The translations under genes and the position numbers were made by a program. Positions 15,693-23,009 of a stretch of 23,009 nt of DNA are shown piece by piece; the first letter of the stretch is position 1, and the number at the start of each line of letters is the position of its first letter. The notes under the pieces are model-generated. The model made no database searches, was not told where the DNA came from, and saw only the letters and a list, made by a program, of their open reading frames with translations. This DNA is from an uncultured Rhodospirillaceae bacterium (GTDB lineage Bacteria > Pseudomonadota > Alphaproteobacteria > Rhodospirillales > UBA2165), in NCBI GenBank assembly GCA_913041095.1, contig CAJWIB010000008.1:1-23009 (forward strand), given 5' to 3'.

Positions 15693-15790
15693 GTAAAAGT
15701 GGAGAGTTGCCTCCTCAATTAACCGGCCATACTTTCATACTTTACCGGGCTGATGCTACCCAGATATAAATGTCGACTGACTGCCAATTT
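15681..15790 (-). mobile_element. IS3-family insertion sequence relic (transposase C-terminus and terminal end)
   Basis: The minus-strand frame ending with TAA at 15719-15721 reads RHLYLGSISPVKYESMAG, which matches the C-terminus of IS3-family OrfB (pattern H--LGY-SP--FE). Beyond the stop, read inward on the plus strand, TGGACCTGTACC followed by GTAAAAGTGGAG resembles an IS3-family terminal repeat, which begins with TG. Only about 25 codons remain, so it is a relic. It sits just downstream of livF-like and upstream of the molybdoenzyme gene. Confidence 0.55.
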
Positions 15791-15818
15791 AATCCAAAAA
15801 TTAAACCCGACGGCACAG

Positions 15819-16532
15819 CTACGCTACGTTATGGCCCAAGAATGCGTCAATTAGACTCGGATCGCTTAGAAGCTCTGAACCCGTACCTTCATGGGTAATA
15901 CGACCAGATGAAATCACATACCCGTAATCTGCAATTTTCAAAGCCTTGGAAGCATTTTGTTCGACCAATAGAATGCCGATATCGTCAGCTCGCAGGTTTT
16001 CTATACATTCAAATATCTGAGACACAATCAACGGCGCCAAGCCCAAAGACGGCTCATCCAACATTATCAATTTGGGATCAGGCATAAGAGCCCGTCCAAT
16101 CGCCAGCATTTGTTGTTCGCCGCCACTTAAAGTTCCAGCTATCTGTTTCTTTCGTTCATTTAAAACGGGAAACATCTCATAGACCGATTTTATATGCGCT
16201 GATGTCCCATCTTCCGACTGAGTAAAACCACCCATTTGTAAATTTTCTTCAACAGTCATTGGTGCTAAAATACCACGGCCTTCTTTAACCAGCGAAATTC
16301 CGCGACGCGCTAGTAAGTGACTGGGAAGATTGGTAATTGAATTGCCTTCAAACTCAACCTGGCCGCAGGTAGCTCGTAGAACTCCGGCAAGTGTTTTAAG
16401 CAATGTTGACTTTCCGGCGCCATTTGCCCCAATCAAAGTAACTATTTGCCCAGTTTCCACCTCTAGCCCTACACCGTGAAGAACTTCAATTTGGCCATAT
16501 CCGGCATGTATGTCAGATGCCCGCAACATCAA
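15819..16532 (-). CDS. livF: Branched-chain amino acid-type ABC transporter ATP-binding protein (LivF)
   Basis: A 237-residue ABC ATPase. It has Walker A GANGAGKSTL, signature LSGGEQQMLAIGRAL, Walker B LIMLDEPSLGL and switch His replaced by Gln in LLVEQN, as is usual in LivF. Its ATG overlaps the LivG stop by four bases (ATGA, 16529-16532). It is the last gene of the importer operon; downstream there is an AT-rich dyad (TTTAAT/ATTAAA, 15787-15804) but no good terminator, then IS3 debris. Confidence 0.95.
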   Translation of the reverse strand: MMLRASDIHAGYGQIEVLHGVGLEVETGQIVTLIGANGAGKSTLLKTLAGVLRATCGQVEFEGNSITNLPSHLLARRGISLVKEGRGILAPMTVEENLQMGGFTQSEDGTSAHIKSVYEMFPVLNERKKQIAGTLSGGEQQMLAIGRALMPDPKLIMLDEPSLGLAPLIVSQIFECIENLRADDIGILLVEQNASKALKIADYGYVISSGRITHEGTGSELLSDPSLIDAFLGHNVA

Positions 16533-17287
16533 TCTTTTTCCTTACCGAGATACGCTTCGATAACATCCTTATTCTCACGTAATTCGGCAGGTGTACCTTG
16601 GGCAATAAGTTTCCCGAAATTCAATACAAAGATATGATCACACCGTTCCATAACTAATTTCATATCGTGTTCGACGAGTATAACGTGCAAGCCATTTCGC
16701 CTTAATTCGTCAACACGAACCCAAAGCTCCTCGGTTTCCACTTCATTCATACCTGCTGCAGGCTCATCTAGAAGAAGCAGTCTCGGTTTCATGGCACAGG
16801 CGCGAGCGATCTCCAATCTTCGCTGCTCACCATAAGAAAGATCCGTGCTTACAAGATCACGTTTCTCCCATAATCCCATTAGATCAAGCAAGTACTCTAA
16901 ATTATTATTCAAATCCGCTTCGTCCTTGCCACGTGACCAGAACAAAGACTTCAGACCTCCAAATGACGCTCGGTAATTTTGTGCCGTTGCCACATTTTCT
17001 CTGACCGTCATATTCCCGAACAACCGAATATTTTGATAGGTTCGCGCAATACCGAGGCGCGCTATTTCGTATGGCTGGAATGACGTTATGTCTTGTTCAA
17101 AGAATTGAATTGAGCCTCTAGAAGGTTCTAGGAAACCTGTGAGAACATTGAATAATGTGGTTTTGCCAGCGCCGTTGGGCCCGATAAGGCCGTAAACAGA
17201 TTCCTCGTCTATTGTCAGGTTGATACTGTCTATGGCCTGAACGCCGCCGAAGCTTTTTGATAAATCAATTAGTTCCAGCGCACTCAT
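16529..17287 (-). CDS. livG: Branched-chain amino acid-type ABC transporter ATP-binding protein (LivG)
   Basis: A 252-residue ABC ATPase. It has Walker A GPNGAGKTTLFNVLTG, signature LSYGEQRRLEIARA, Walker B LLLLDEPAAGMN, switch segment VILVEHDM, and the LivG-type C-terminal tail PAELRENKDVIEAYLG. It pairs with LivF on the cytoplasmic face. Its start overlaps the LivM stop as ATGA (17284-17287) and its stop overlaps the LivF start, so translation is coupled. Confidence 0.95.
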   Translation of the reverse strand: MSALELIDLSKSFGGVQAIDSINLTIDEESVYGLIGPNGAGKTTLFNVLTGFLEPSRGSIQFFEQDITSFQPYEIARLGIARTYQNIRLFGNMTVRENVATAQNYRASFGGLKSLFWSRGKDEADLNNNLEYLLDLMGLWEKRDLVSTDLSYGEQRRLEIARACAMKPRLLLLDEPAAGMNEVETEELWVRVDELRRNGLHVILVEHDMKLVMERCDHIFVLNFGKLIAQGTPAELRENKDVIEAYLGKEKD

Positions 17288-18117
17288 CGTTTAAGCCTCA
17301 CTACAAGGCCTCGCAAAAAAATTCTGGAGAGCAATCCGTTGGGACGTAATATCATCAGGATAATAAGCGCCGCTCCGTATACGCTTAATCGCCATTCATC
17401 CATAAACCGCAGCATTTCAGGTAGCAAACTAAAAATTATCGCGCCCAGCATGGCGCCCCAAAAAGTCTGCATACCGCCCAATATCACAAATAAAACGGCC
17501 ATCGCCGAAACCAAAAATGAGAAATTGCCCGGTTCAATATACAAAAGATGATGAGCACTGAGTCCACCTGCCAGTCCGGCAATAAAAGCTCCTATTCCGA
17601 AAGCCATGACTTTAATCGCCCGTATATTGATCCCGATTCCCTGAGCCGCATACTCGTCTGATGCAATGGCGTCAAATGCGCGGCCTATACGAGATTTTTC
17701 AATTCCCCAAAGGCCCACCGTCACCACAAACACGGTGATCAATACCATTTCGAACGTCGTGCCGAACAGGCCTCTCATTCCGTAGGCGCCGCCTGTGGGC
17801 TCAAAATTTATAAAAAAAGCACGTACCGTTTCACCAAATCCGAGCGTTCCCAATACCAAAAAAAAACCATGTAATCGCAAAACAGGGATACCTAACGCTA
17901 TTCCAACCGCGCTGGATGTAAAAGCTGCGATAATAAGCGCAATTGGCAAAGGCATTCCTAAACGAACCGTAAAATACCCCGAGCAGAACGCGCCAATCGC
18001 CATGAAACCAGCATTTCCGAGAGAAAGCTGACCTGTGGCTAAAATTATATAAGCGCTGTAAGCCATCAGGATATTAACGCCCATCTGCGTCAATATGCCT
18101 TCCATGTACATACTCAT
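17284..18117 (-). CDS. livM: Branched-chain amino acid-type ABC transporter permease (LivM)
   Basis: A 277-residue inner-membrane permease with about eight to ten helices. It has the LivM patterns LSLGNAGFMAIGAFCSGY near the N-terminus, GSRIGRAF-like KSRIGRAFDAIASDEYAAQGIGIN (EAA-type loop contacting the ATPases), and LFVILGGMQTFWGAMLGA near the C-terminus. It is shorter than E. coli LivM and lacks the long N-terminal extension, as is common in alphaproteobacterial members. ATGA overlap with the LivH stop at 18114-18117. Confidence 0.93.
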   Translation of the reverse strand: MSMYMEGILTQMGVNILMAYSAYIILATGQLSLGNAGFMAIGAFCSGYFTVRLGMPLPIALIIAAFTSSAVGIALGIPVLRLHGFFLVLGTLGFGETVRAFFINFEPTGGAYGMRGLFGTTFEMVLITVFVVTVGLWGIEKSRIGRAFDAIASDEYAAQGIGINIRAIKVMAFGIGAFIAGLAGGLSAHHLLYIEPGNFSFLVSAMAVLFVILGGMQTFWGAMLGAIIFSLLPEMLRFMDEWRLSVYGAALIILMILRPNGLLSRIFLRGLVVRLKR

Positions 18118-18983
18118 GATCGATTTCCCGAAGGTTGCGGGAACAAACCGGCTGGCTTCAACACGATAAAACCGAAAAATAACGAGAAGACAATTAGATC
18201 TCGATAACTGGCATCCAAATAGGCGTCATTGAGAACCTCAACTAGGCCAATAAGAATTCCTCCGATCATTGCGCCTCTTAGGTTTCCTAGTCCACCAATT
18301 ACCATTGCGACCATACCGATGAGACCCAAACGAATGCCGATAAGCGGGGTAATCTGAGAATAAACTACGGCGGTCAATACTCCAGCGATCCCGGCCAAGG
18401 CGCCCGCAACGAGAAAAGTAACGAGAACGACATTTTTTGTGTTTACACCTAATAGACCAGCGACTTCCGGATCTATTGCGGTGGCTCTAAGGGCACGTCC
18501 CAGTTTCGTCCTGTAGATTACGATATCTACCGACAACATTACGGAAAAAGATATGACTAAAATTATGACGTGAATTGAAGAAAGAAGAATACCGCCAACT
18601 TCGTACTGAGAGACGGCTTCGATATTTGGGTATCGAGAGGGATCGGAACCCCAGATCTGGGTAGCGACATTTTGCAGTAATATGCCAAACGCAATAGTGC
18701 TTAACATTGGAGCTAAAAAATGAGCGTTTCGCAGTGGATAGAAGCATGTTCTTTCCACAAGAACATTGATCGCGGCGGATGTCACAAGTCCGGCTATAAC
18801 CGCCAGAATTAACGGTGCACCGAATGATGCTGCGGCAACGCCCGCAAATGCTCCAAACATAAAGACATCCCCATGCGCTATATTGAGCTTATCAAACACA
18901 CCAAGAACAAGAGTAAGTCCAAGGGCAATCAAGGCGTAGGTGCTGCCAAGAAGTAAGCCGTTTGCTAGCTGCTGTGCTAACAT
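18114..18983 (-). CDS. livH: Branched-chain amino acid-type ABC transporter permease (LivH)
   Basis: A 289-residue permease. It starts with the typical LivH N-terminus (QQLANGLLLGSTYALIALGL), has LNIAHGDVFMFGAFAG, the cytoplasmic loop TKLGRALRATAIDPEVAGLLGVN, and AVVYSQITPLIGIRLGLIG with VIGGLGNLRGAMIGG toward the C-terminus. The start lies 37 bp after the binding-protein stop without a strong ribosome-binding site; expression is probably by readthrough from that gene. Confidence 0.94.
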   Translation of the reverse strand: MLAQQLANGLLLGSTYALIALGLTLVLGVFDKLNIAHGDVFMFGAFAGVAAASFGAPLILAVIAGLVTSAAINVLVERTCFYPLRNAHFLAPMLSTIAFGILLQNVATQIWGSDPSRYPNIEAVSQYEVGGILLSSIHVIILVISFSVMLSVDIVIYRTKLGRALRATAIDPEVAGLLGVNTKNVVLVTFLVAGALAGIAGVLTAVVYSQITPLIGIRLGLIGMVAMVIGGLGNLRGAMIGGILIGLVEVLNDAYLDASYRDLIVFSLFFGFIVLKPAGLFPQPSGNRS

Positions 18984-19020
18984 GAGGATGTCTTTGTTTT
19001 AGTCGGATAGTGTCAGTTGA

Positions 19021-20205
19021 CTACTCTATAAGTTTCCATGCCTGATCTTTGATTTCAAAAACATGTACGTTCTTTTTTCCGTCTCCTACTTTATTGAAAC
19101 CATCGCTGGCAATTCCATTAAAAGAACTCATTGCGGCAAAATGATCTTTCACAGCGATTCTCTTTTTAGCGAGATCACTCGTGCCGGGTTTTATGCCTTT
19201 GGATTTAATTGCATCCACAATCATATAAACAGCATCGTAGGAGTTTACCGGATAGTAGTCAGGCTTTGCCGTGAATTTTCCCGGGTGCAAAGTCTTGGCG
19301 AGCTTCTTGTAGGATTTAATAAAAGATACACTGCGGGCATCCTTCAACTGGCTGCTCCAGATACTGCCGGCAATTGTACCAACAACCGCATTCCCGCCTT
19401 TTTCCGGCATGTTGCCTTCAATCAACGGGGCTGTTCCAAAAAAGGGCTGTTTCATCCCTTGGCGTCGCGCTTCGGTGATAATATTCAGTGCGTCCGGTCC
19501 AAGGGCGCCAAGACCAATTGCATCGGGATTTAAGGCTTTTAGTTTCGTTATCTGGGCAGTGAATTGGGCGTCACCGGTCTGGAATGTCACCGGTTTCTTT
19601 TCGTTTATAACGGTCAAACCTTCTTTCTTCAGAACGCCCGGGAATACTTTTGTACCGATAGCACGTGCTACGGCATCTTTAATATCGACAACCAATGCAA
19701 TCCTTTTGGGATTATGTCTTTTCTTAACCGCTTTGGCGACCGCAACGGCGATTTTATCTTCCGTGAGCGTATTTCTAAATGCGAAAGGACGATTAGCAGC
19801 AGCGACACCAGGTTTAGAAGAAGCCACGGCCACTTGAACTATGCCAATCCGATTGCCAAGAGGAAATGTCGATTCCGCCACACCACTGTAATGAGGTCCG
19901 ACGATTGCCAAAACCTTGTCATCCCCGGCAAGTTTGCGTACGGCATTTACGGCATCATGCGGTTTGCTACCGGAGTCAGCAAATATCATCTCCAATTTGG
20001 TGCCGCCAATACCACCTTTGGCATTAATTTCGTTGACTGCAACTTGGGCACCAATTACCTCGCGTTTGCCCGCATCAGCGCCACTACCGGTGATTGGAAC
20101 ACATAATCCTATTCGGTGGGTATCCTGAGCGTTAACGGTTTCGGGAAATATCAGAATGACGGTCATAAATAATAAAAGAAAATAGAGCGATTTGAATTGT
20201 GACAT
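19021..20205 (-). CDS. Branched-chain amino acid-type ABC transporter substrate-binding protein (LivK family)
   Basis: A 394-residue periplasmic binding protein (Peripla_BP_6 type I fold). The signal peptide covers about residues 1-26 (hydrophobic YFLLLFMTVILIF, probable cleavage after VNA before QDTHR). The mature protein has IGLCVPITGSGADAGKREVIGAQVAVNEINAKGGIGG, GPHYSGVAESTFPL, and AVKKRHNPKRIALVVD. The start is the ATG at 20205 with a strong AGGAGG six bases upstream; the TTG-initiated reading from 20220 would swallow that site. The ligand is unknown: this family binds amino acids, amides, urea and aromatic acids, and linkage to a ring-cleavage region makes an aromatic ligand possible. 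First gene of the importer operon. Confidence 0.93.
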   Translation of the reverse strand: MSQFKSLYFLLLFMTVILIFPETVNAQDTHRIGLCVPITGSGADAGKREVIGAQVAVNEINAKGGIGGTKLEMIFADSGSKPHDAVNAVRKLAGDDKVLAIVGPHYSGVAESTFPLGNRIGIVQVAVASSKPGVAAANRPFAFRNTLTEDKIAVAVAKAVKKRHNPKRIALVVDIKDAVARAIGTKVFPGVLKKEGLTVINEKKPVTFQTGDAQFTAQITKLKALNPDAIGLGALGPDALNIITEARRQGMKQPFFGTAPLIEGNMPEKGGNAVVGTIAGSIWSSQLKDARSVSFIKSYKKLAKTLHPGKFTAKPDYYPVNSYDAVYMIVDAIKSKGIKPGTSDLAKKRIAVKDHFAAMSSFNGIASDGFNKVGDGKKNVHVFEIKDQAWKLIE

Positions 20206-20243
20206 TTGAAGCCTCCTCAAAAAAATATTTTTTTTTAGGTTTT

Positions 20244-20272
20244 AAGTAATTATCGTTGTTCTTAAACAAGAC
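20244..20272 (-). promoter_or_regulatory. Weak candidate promoter of the importer operon
   Basis: On the minus strand, TTGTCT (about 20266-20271) is followed after about 16 bp by TAATTA (about 20244-20249), some 40 bp upstream of the binding-protein start. Between them TTGTT-TAAG-AACAA forms a small dyad that could be an operator. Both boxes are only partial matches, in AT-rich sequence. Confidence 0.3.
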
Positions 20273-20360
20273 AACACATTTTGCATCAATTATGAAGATG
20301 CCATCAGAGACTATGTGCTTTAGAGTTTGTTGTAATTGATTAGAGTCAATTCCTTGCCGT

Positions 20361-20583
20361 GGCGCTGTCAGAGTAAATTGAGCTAATCGCAAATGGTAAT
20401 TATGAGCCACTCTCAAATCGCGAGATTACGCCATTCGGTCAAAGCCGCAGAACGGTTGATTTTGAACGTTCTGCGATCGTAGAGATGACGTTCGTGATTG
20501 AAGAGGTTGTAGACTGGAGCGTGGATCGAAGTAAATTTCTGGTGATGTTTTAAAATATCGGAAAGGATTTTTAATCCAAAACA
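20361..20583 (-). mobile_element. IS6-like insertion sequence relic (transposase C-terminus)
   Basis: The minus-strand frame with stop TGA at 20413-20415 reads QKFTSIHAPVYNLFNHERHL, then YDRRTFKINRSAALTEWRNLAI, the C-terminus of DDE transposases annotated as IS6 family (pattern VHASVHNHFN-ERHL, then K-NR-AALAEWR). The frame runs back only to TAA near 20588, so about 55 codons survive. GGCGCTGTCAGAGTAAATTG from 20361, about 50 bp beyond the stop, resembles an IS6-type terminal repeat. The relic lies directly upstream of the Liv importer. Confidence 0.65.
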
Positions 20584-20752
20584 TTACAATTCATTCCGTT
20601 ATTGTATCCCTCGTCAGCGCCTATGGCACTAGCTTGTAGTATTTGAGAAGAGAGAGTTTCTGGCTCAAACAATATAATTACGTCCGGCCACACCAGTCCC
20701 TAAACATGAGACCGCCCGTGTCTGAAACTATACAACAACAAGGAACATAGAA
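20584..20752. other. Upstream region of the leader ORF and OGT-like gene
   Basis: No gene is recognised. AGACCG-CCC-GTGTCT (20709-20723) can pair with AGACACGGTCT (20761-20771) with a 3-base bulge, placing the ribosome-binding site and start codon of the leader ORF in the loop. I cannot name a clear promoter. Confidence 0.4.
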
Positions 20753-20827
20753 ATGAGGCTAGACACGGTCTATGATGTCTGGGTGTTGGACTGTAAAAAT
20801 ATTGGGCCAGATGCGTTAGAAAAATGA
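20753..20827 (+). CDS. 24-residue leader ORF overlapping the OGT-like gene
   Basis: ATG at 20753 has AAGGA about 8 bases upstream and runs 24 codons (begins MRLDTVYDVW, ends GPDALEK) to a TGA at 20825-20827 that overlaps the ATG of the downstream gene (ATGA, 20824-20827). There is one Cys and no membrane segment. The downstream gene has no ribosome-binding site of its own that I can see (GTTAGAAAA before its ATG), so this ORF may act by translational coupling. I know no homologue; it could be chance. Confidence 0.4.
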   Translation: MRLDTVYDVWVLDCKNIGPDALEK

Positions 20828-22818
20828 CGTCACAAGCTACGGATCACCAAGAACTTCAAAAGGCTTTCGATCAAGCCGTCGAACAACATCGTGCTGGAAA
20901 GGTAGATGCTGCGCTGCAAGTTTATCAGCAGGTTCGTGAAGCCATGCCAGACCATGCCGGCGCTCTTCATATGCTGGGAGTCGTCGCTCTTCAAAAGGGT
21001 GAAGAGGCCGATGCTGAAGACTATCTCAAACAGGCTGTTCATATCGAACCAGACAATTCGAAGATGCTCAACAATTACGGTAACAGTCTTTATCAATTAC
21101 GCCGATTTTCAGAGGCTGCCGACGCATATCAACGGGCAATGGATGCCGAGCAAGAGGCAATCGATCCGATCTACAACCTAGGGACGGCGCTTTTCGAGCT
21201 CGGAGATTTCGCAATTGCAATCGAGAAATTTGATCGTGCTTTGGCACTTGAGCCGCTTCACGGCACCGCACTGCTGAATAAAGGAGTATGTCACAAGGAA
21301 CTTAAGCAATTTTCTGAGGCCGCTTTTTGCTTTCGGACTCTACTTGATACCCAGCCTGATAATTTTGCCGCCTTGGTGAATTTAGCCAATGTACTTGCCG
21401 CGACCGAAGCATGGGATGAGGCACAGATTTTTTTTCAACGCGCGGGCGAAAGTCAACCCGATCATGCCGGCGTGCATTTAGAACTCCTGAAGTTGGCTCA
21501 AGGCGCGTGTGACTTTGATGGGGTTGCACGACATTACGAGAATCTACTCATGTGCCTGCCGAAAGCTATCTGTGAATCCACAGATTGGCAGTTTTTAGCC
21601 AGCGTCATCTACCAAAATATATTCACTGAAATTCCGGCGAATCTTATCGAAAAAGCGACTACTAAATTTGAAACACTCGTGTCACAACTTGCGCAAGTCT
21701 CGGCATCCATCAAACGTACTGATAAAATCCGAGTGGGATATATGTCGTCAAATTTCGGCGATCATCCGGTTGGGCATGTAACGTCAGCCTTATTTCAAGC
21801 GCATGATCGTGAGCGTTTTGAAATTATGGGCTTTTCGCTAAATGATCGAACCGCAGAGCGTCAGACGTTTGCTAAAAAATTAAAAAGTGACTTTGATGAA
21901 TTTTATCAGATTGGGTCAATGCCGCCCGAGCAGGCCGCGCGTGAAATTGCCGAACTCGGCATTCAAATCTTGATTGATATTGATGGGTTTATGAGTTCCA
22001 GGGGGCTACGAATTCAAGCCCATCGCCCAGCACCCATCCAACTGTATTGGCTTGGCCACGCAGGAGGTGTAGGGCAGACCTTTGTGGATTATGTAATTGC
22101 CGATCAAGTAGTCGTTCCCGAGACGGAACGAGCTCAATTCATCGATAAAGTTCTTTATTTGCCTGAAATCTATCACTGTGCCGCACCTCATCCGGTTAGT
22201 AAGTCGAGCCCTGAGCGAACGCATTTTAATTTGCCAGAGGCTGGGCAAGTCTTCTGCGCCTTTAACAATCCTGAAAAAATAGACCAGAATATATTTACGA
22301 CCTGGATGAAAATTTTACGAGCGGTGCCTGATAGTGTGTTGTGGCTATCGTCAAAGAGAGGTTTGCCATTGCATAGCAATAATTTAAAGGCTCAGGCAAA
22401 AGTCTTTGGTGTCTCCAGTGACAGATTGATCTTTGCCGACCGGGTTGAGAATAAAGCCGATCATCTGGCCCGCCATCGCCATGCCTGCTTGTTTCTTGAT
22501 ACCTTAACATTGAATGCCTCGACGACTGCTCTTGATTCCTTATGGGCAGGCTTGCCGATTTTAGCAGTTGCTGGTGACCGATTTTCATCACGAATTTCTC
22601 AAACCATGCTCCATGCCGTCGGGATGCCGGAAATGATTTGTGCAGATATTGAAACCTATGTTGCTAGAGCTGTCGAAATCGCAACTGACGCCGATCAGGA
22701 ACAAGCGTTAAAGGATAAATTGTCTCAGAAATTGACGGCTGAGCCGCTTTTTGACGTTGGCCGATTTACGAAAAATCTGGAGCAAGTTTATCTCAATCTG
22801 TCTAAAGATAAGATTTAA
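20824..22818 (+). CDS. TPR-repeat protein with O-GlcNAc transferase-like (GT41) C-terminal domain
   Basis: A 664-residue protein. Residues ~1-290 form about six TPR units (AGALHMLGVVALQKGEEADA, NNYGNSLYQLRRFSEAADAY, YNLGTALFELGDFAIAIEKF, LNKGVCHKELKQFSEAAFCF, ALVNLANVLAATEAWDEAQI). From ~300 a GT41 catalytic region follows: IRVGYMSSNFGDHPVGHV (catalytic-region His), RPAPIQLYWLGHAGGVG, DYVIADQVVVP, FCAFNNPEKID (Lys of the UDP site), and LFLDTLTLNASTTALDSLWAGLPIL. The usual NAHTT/NGHTT is NASTT, so one nucleotide-sugar-site His is Ser. Likely a cytoplasmic protein glycosyltransferase; target unknown. No flagellin or pilin gene is adjacent. Translation may be coupled to the 24-codon ORF. Confidence 0.9.
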   Translation: MTSQATDHQELQKAFDQAVEQHRAGKVDAALQVYQQVREAMPDHAGALHMLGVVALQKGEEADAEDYLKQAVHIEPDNSKMLNNYGNSLYQLRRFSEAADAYQRAMDAEQEAIDPIYNLGTALFELGDFAIAIEKFDRALALEPLHGTALLNKGVCHKELKQFSEAAFCFRTLLDTQPDNFAALVNLANVLAATEAWDEAQIFFQRAGESQPDHAGVHLELLKLAQGACDFDGVARHYENLLMCLPKAICESTDWQFLASVIYQNIFTEIPANLIEKATTKFETLVSQLAQVSASIKRTDKIRVGYMSSNFGDHPVGHVTSALFQAHDRERFEIMGFSLNDRTAERQTFAKKLKSDFDEFYQIGSMPPEQAAREIAELGIQILIDIDGFMSSRGLRIQAHRPAPIQLYWLGHAGGVGQTFVDYVIADQVVVPETERAQFIDKVLYLPEIYHCAAPHPVSKSSPERTHFNLPEAGQVFCAFNNPEKIDQNIFTTWMKILRAVPDSVLWLSSKRGLPLHSNNLKAQAKVFGVSSDRLIFADRVENKADHLARHRHACLFLDTLTLNASTTALDSLWAGLPILAVAGDRFSSRISQTMLHAVGMPEMICADIETYVARAVEIATDADQEQALKDKLSQKLTAEPLFDVGRFTKNLEQVYLNLSKDKI

Positions 22819-22895
22819 CCGTTCAGGAGCTTCTCAACCTGTGCTGTCCCCCGTCAGCGCTTGGACTTCGGGCGTATGAAACTTTCTACAGCCAT

Positions 22896-23009
22896 TTAGA
22901 GATGGCCAAGCTTCGGCATGATTTCACTGGTGAAAAGTTCGAGCGAACGCATTGCCTTGGTGTGCGGCAGAGTACCGAAATAGAAGCCGAGGGTCATGTA
23001 GTTGATACC
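22896..23009 (-). CDS. Luciferase-like (LLM class) flavin monooxygenase, C-terminal end (partial)
   Basis: The last 37 codons of a minus-strand gene that continues beyond the window. The reading GINYMTLGFYFGTLPHTKAM, then RSLELFTSEIMPKLGHL and TAA (22896-22898), matches the C-terminus of LLM-class FMN-dependent oxidoreductases (pattern G-----L-FG-L-HE-A-RSLELFA-EVMP). The substrate cannot be inferred from this part. It converges on the OGT-like gene, with 77 bp between the stops; GCCAT/ATGGC at 22891-22906 may form a small hairpin over the stop. Confidence 0.75.
   Translation of the reverse strand, partial: GINYMTLGFYFGTLPHTKAMRSLELFTSEIMPKLGHL

Noticed and set aside
15787..15804. Dyad TTTAAT/ATTAAA after livF as an intrinsic terminator
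   Set aside because: The stem is only A-T pairs and no T-run follows on the minus strand, so termination is not supported.
19063..20106. Several overlapping plus-strand open frames of 140-180 codons
   Set aside because: All are antisense to the well-supported binding-protein gene; none has a recognisable domain or ribosome-binding site.
1..23009. CRISPR array, phage module or toxin-antitoxin pair
   Set aside because: No regularly spaced repeats, phage structural genes or paired small toxin-antitoxin ORFs were seen on either strand.

Overview
The window reads like a chromosomal stretch of a moderate-GC alphaproteobacterium, possibly marine and Rhodospirillales-like. That placement is inferred from the initiator-type and Val tRNA sequences, the short FadJ-type beta-oxidation enzyme and the mix of ABC, TPR/OGT and extradiol genes; nothing here fixes a genus. 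No phage, CRISPR array, rRNA or plasmid function is visible.

Layout. Positions 1-275 hold a 3'-half remnant of an initiator tRNA-Met with an 11-bp tandem repeat beside it (a likely old attachment site), then an intact tRNA-Val(GAC) with its own promoter. Positions 398-3177 (+) carry an N-formylglutamate amidohydrolase, a multiply frameshifted class III nucleotide cyclase (membrane-HAMP-cyclase) and a SAM methyltransferase. Positions 3564-10879 (-) form a long catabolic series, read right to left: MhpD-type 2-keto-4-pentenoate hydratase, DmpH-type 4-oxalocrotonate decarboxylase-like protein, SDR, fumarylacetoacetase-fold hydrolase/isomerase, EamA transporter, Xi-class glutathione transferase and FadJ-type hydratase/dehydrogenase. 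A class III (LigB-type) extradiol dioxygenase is divergent at 11080-11919 (+). Together these make most of a meta-cleavage route for a catecholic or aminophenolic ring. No intact semialdehyde dehydrogenase or aldolase is present, but a short decayed aldehyde-dehydrogenase relic lies in the divergent promoter region.

Positions 11916-15553 (-) hold a TauE/SafE-type permease, a truncated HbpS/GlcG-like fragment, a two-cluster ferredoxin and a DMSO-reductase-family molybdopterin enzyme with only three N-terminal Cys. The ferredoxin and molybdoenzyme look like one two-subunit oxidoreductase. Positions 15819-20205 (-) are a complete branched-chain-amino-acid-type (Liv) ABC importer, K-H-M-G-F, with three ATGA overlaps; it lies between an IS3-family relic and an IS6-like relic. 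Positions 20753-22818 (+) hold a 24-codon leader ORF overlapping a TPR/O-GlcNAc-transferase-like protein. The window ends in the C-terminus of a luciferase-like monooxygenase on the minus strand.

Overall this is an accessory catabolic region with several scars (tRNA remnant, two IS relics, three or more decayed genes). I see no clear undescribed system. The most unusual items are the exact 21-bp inverted repeat shared by the two divergent start regions, the three-Cys molybdoenzyme with its ferredoxin, and the coupled leader ORF before the OGT-like gene.
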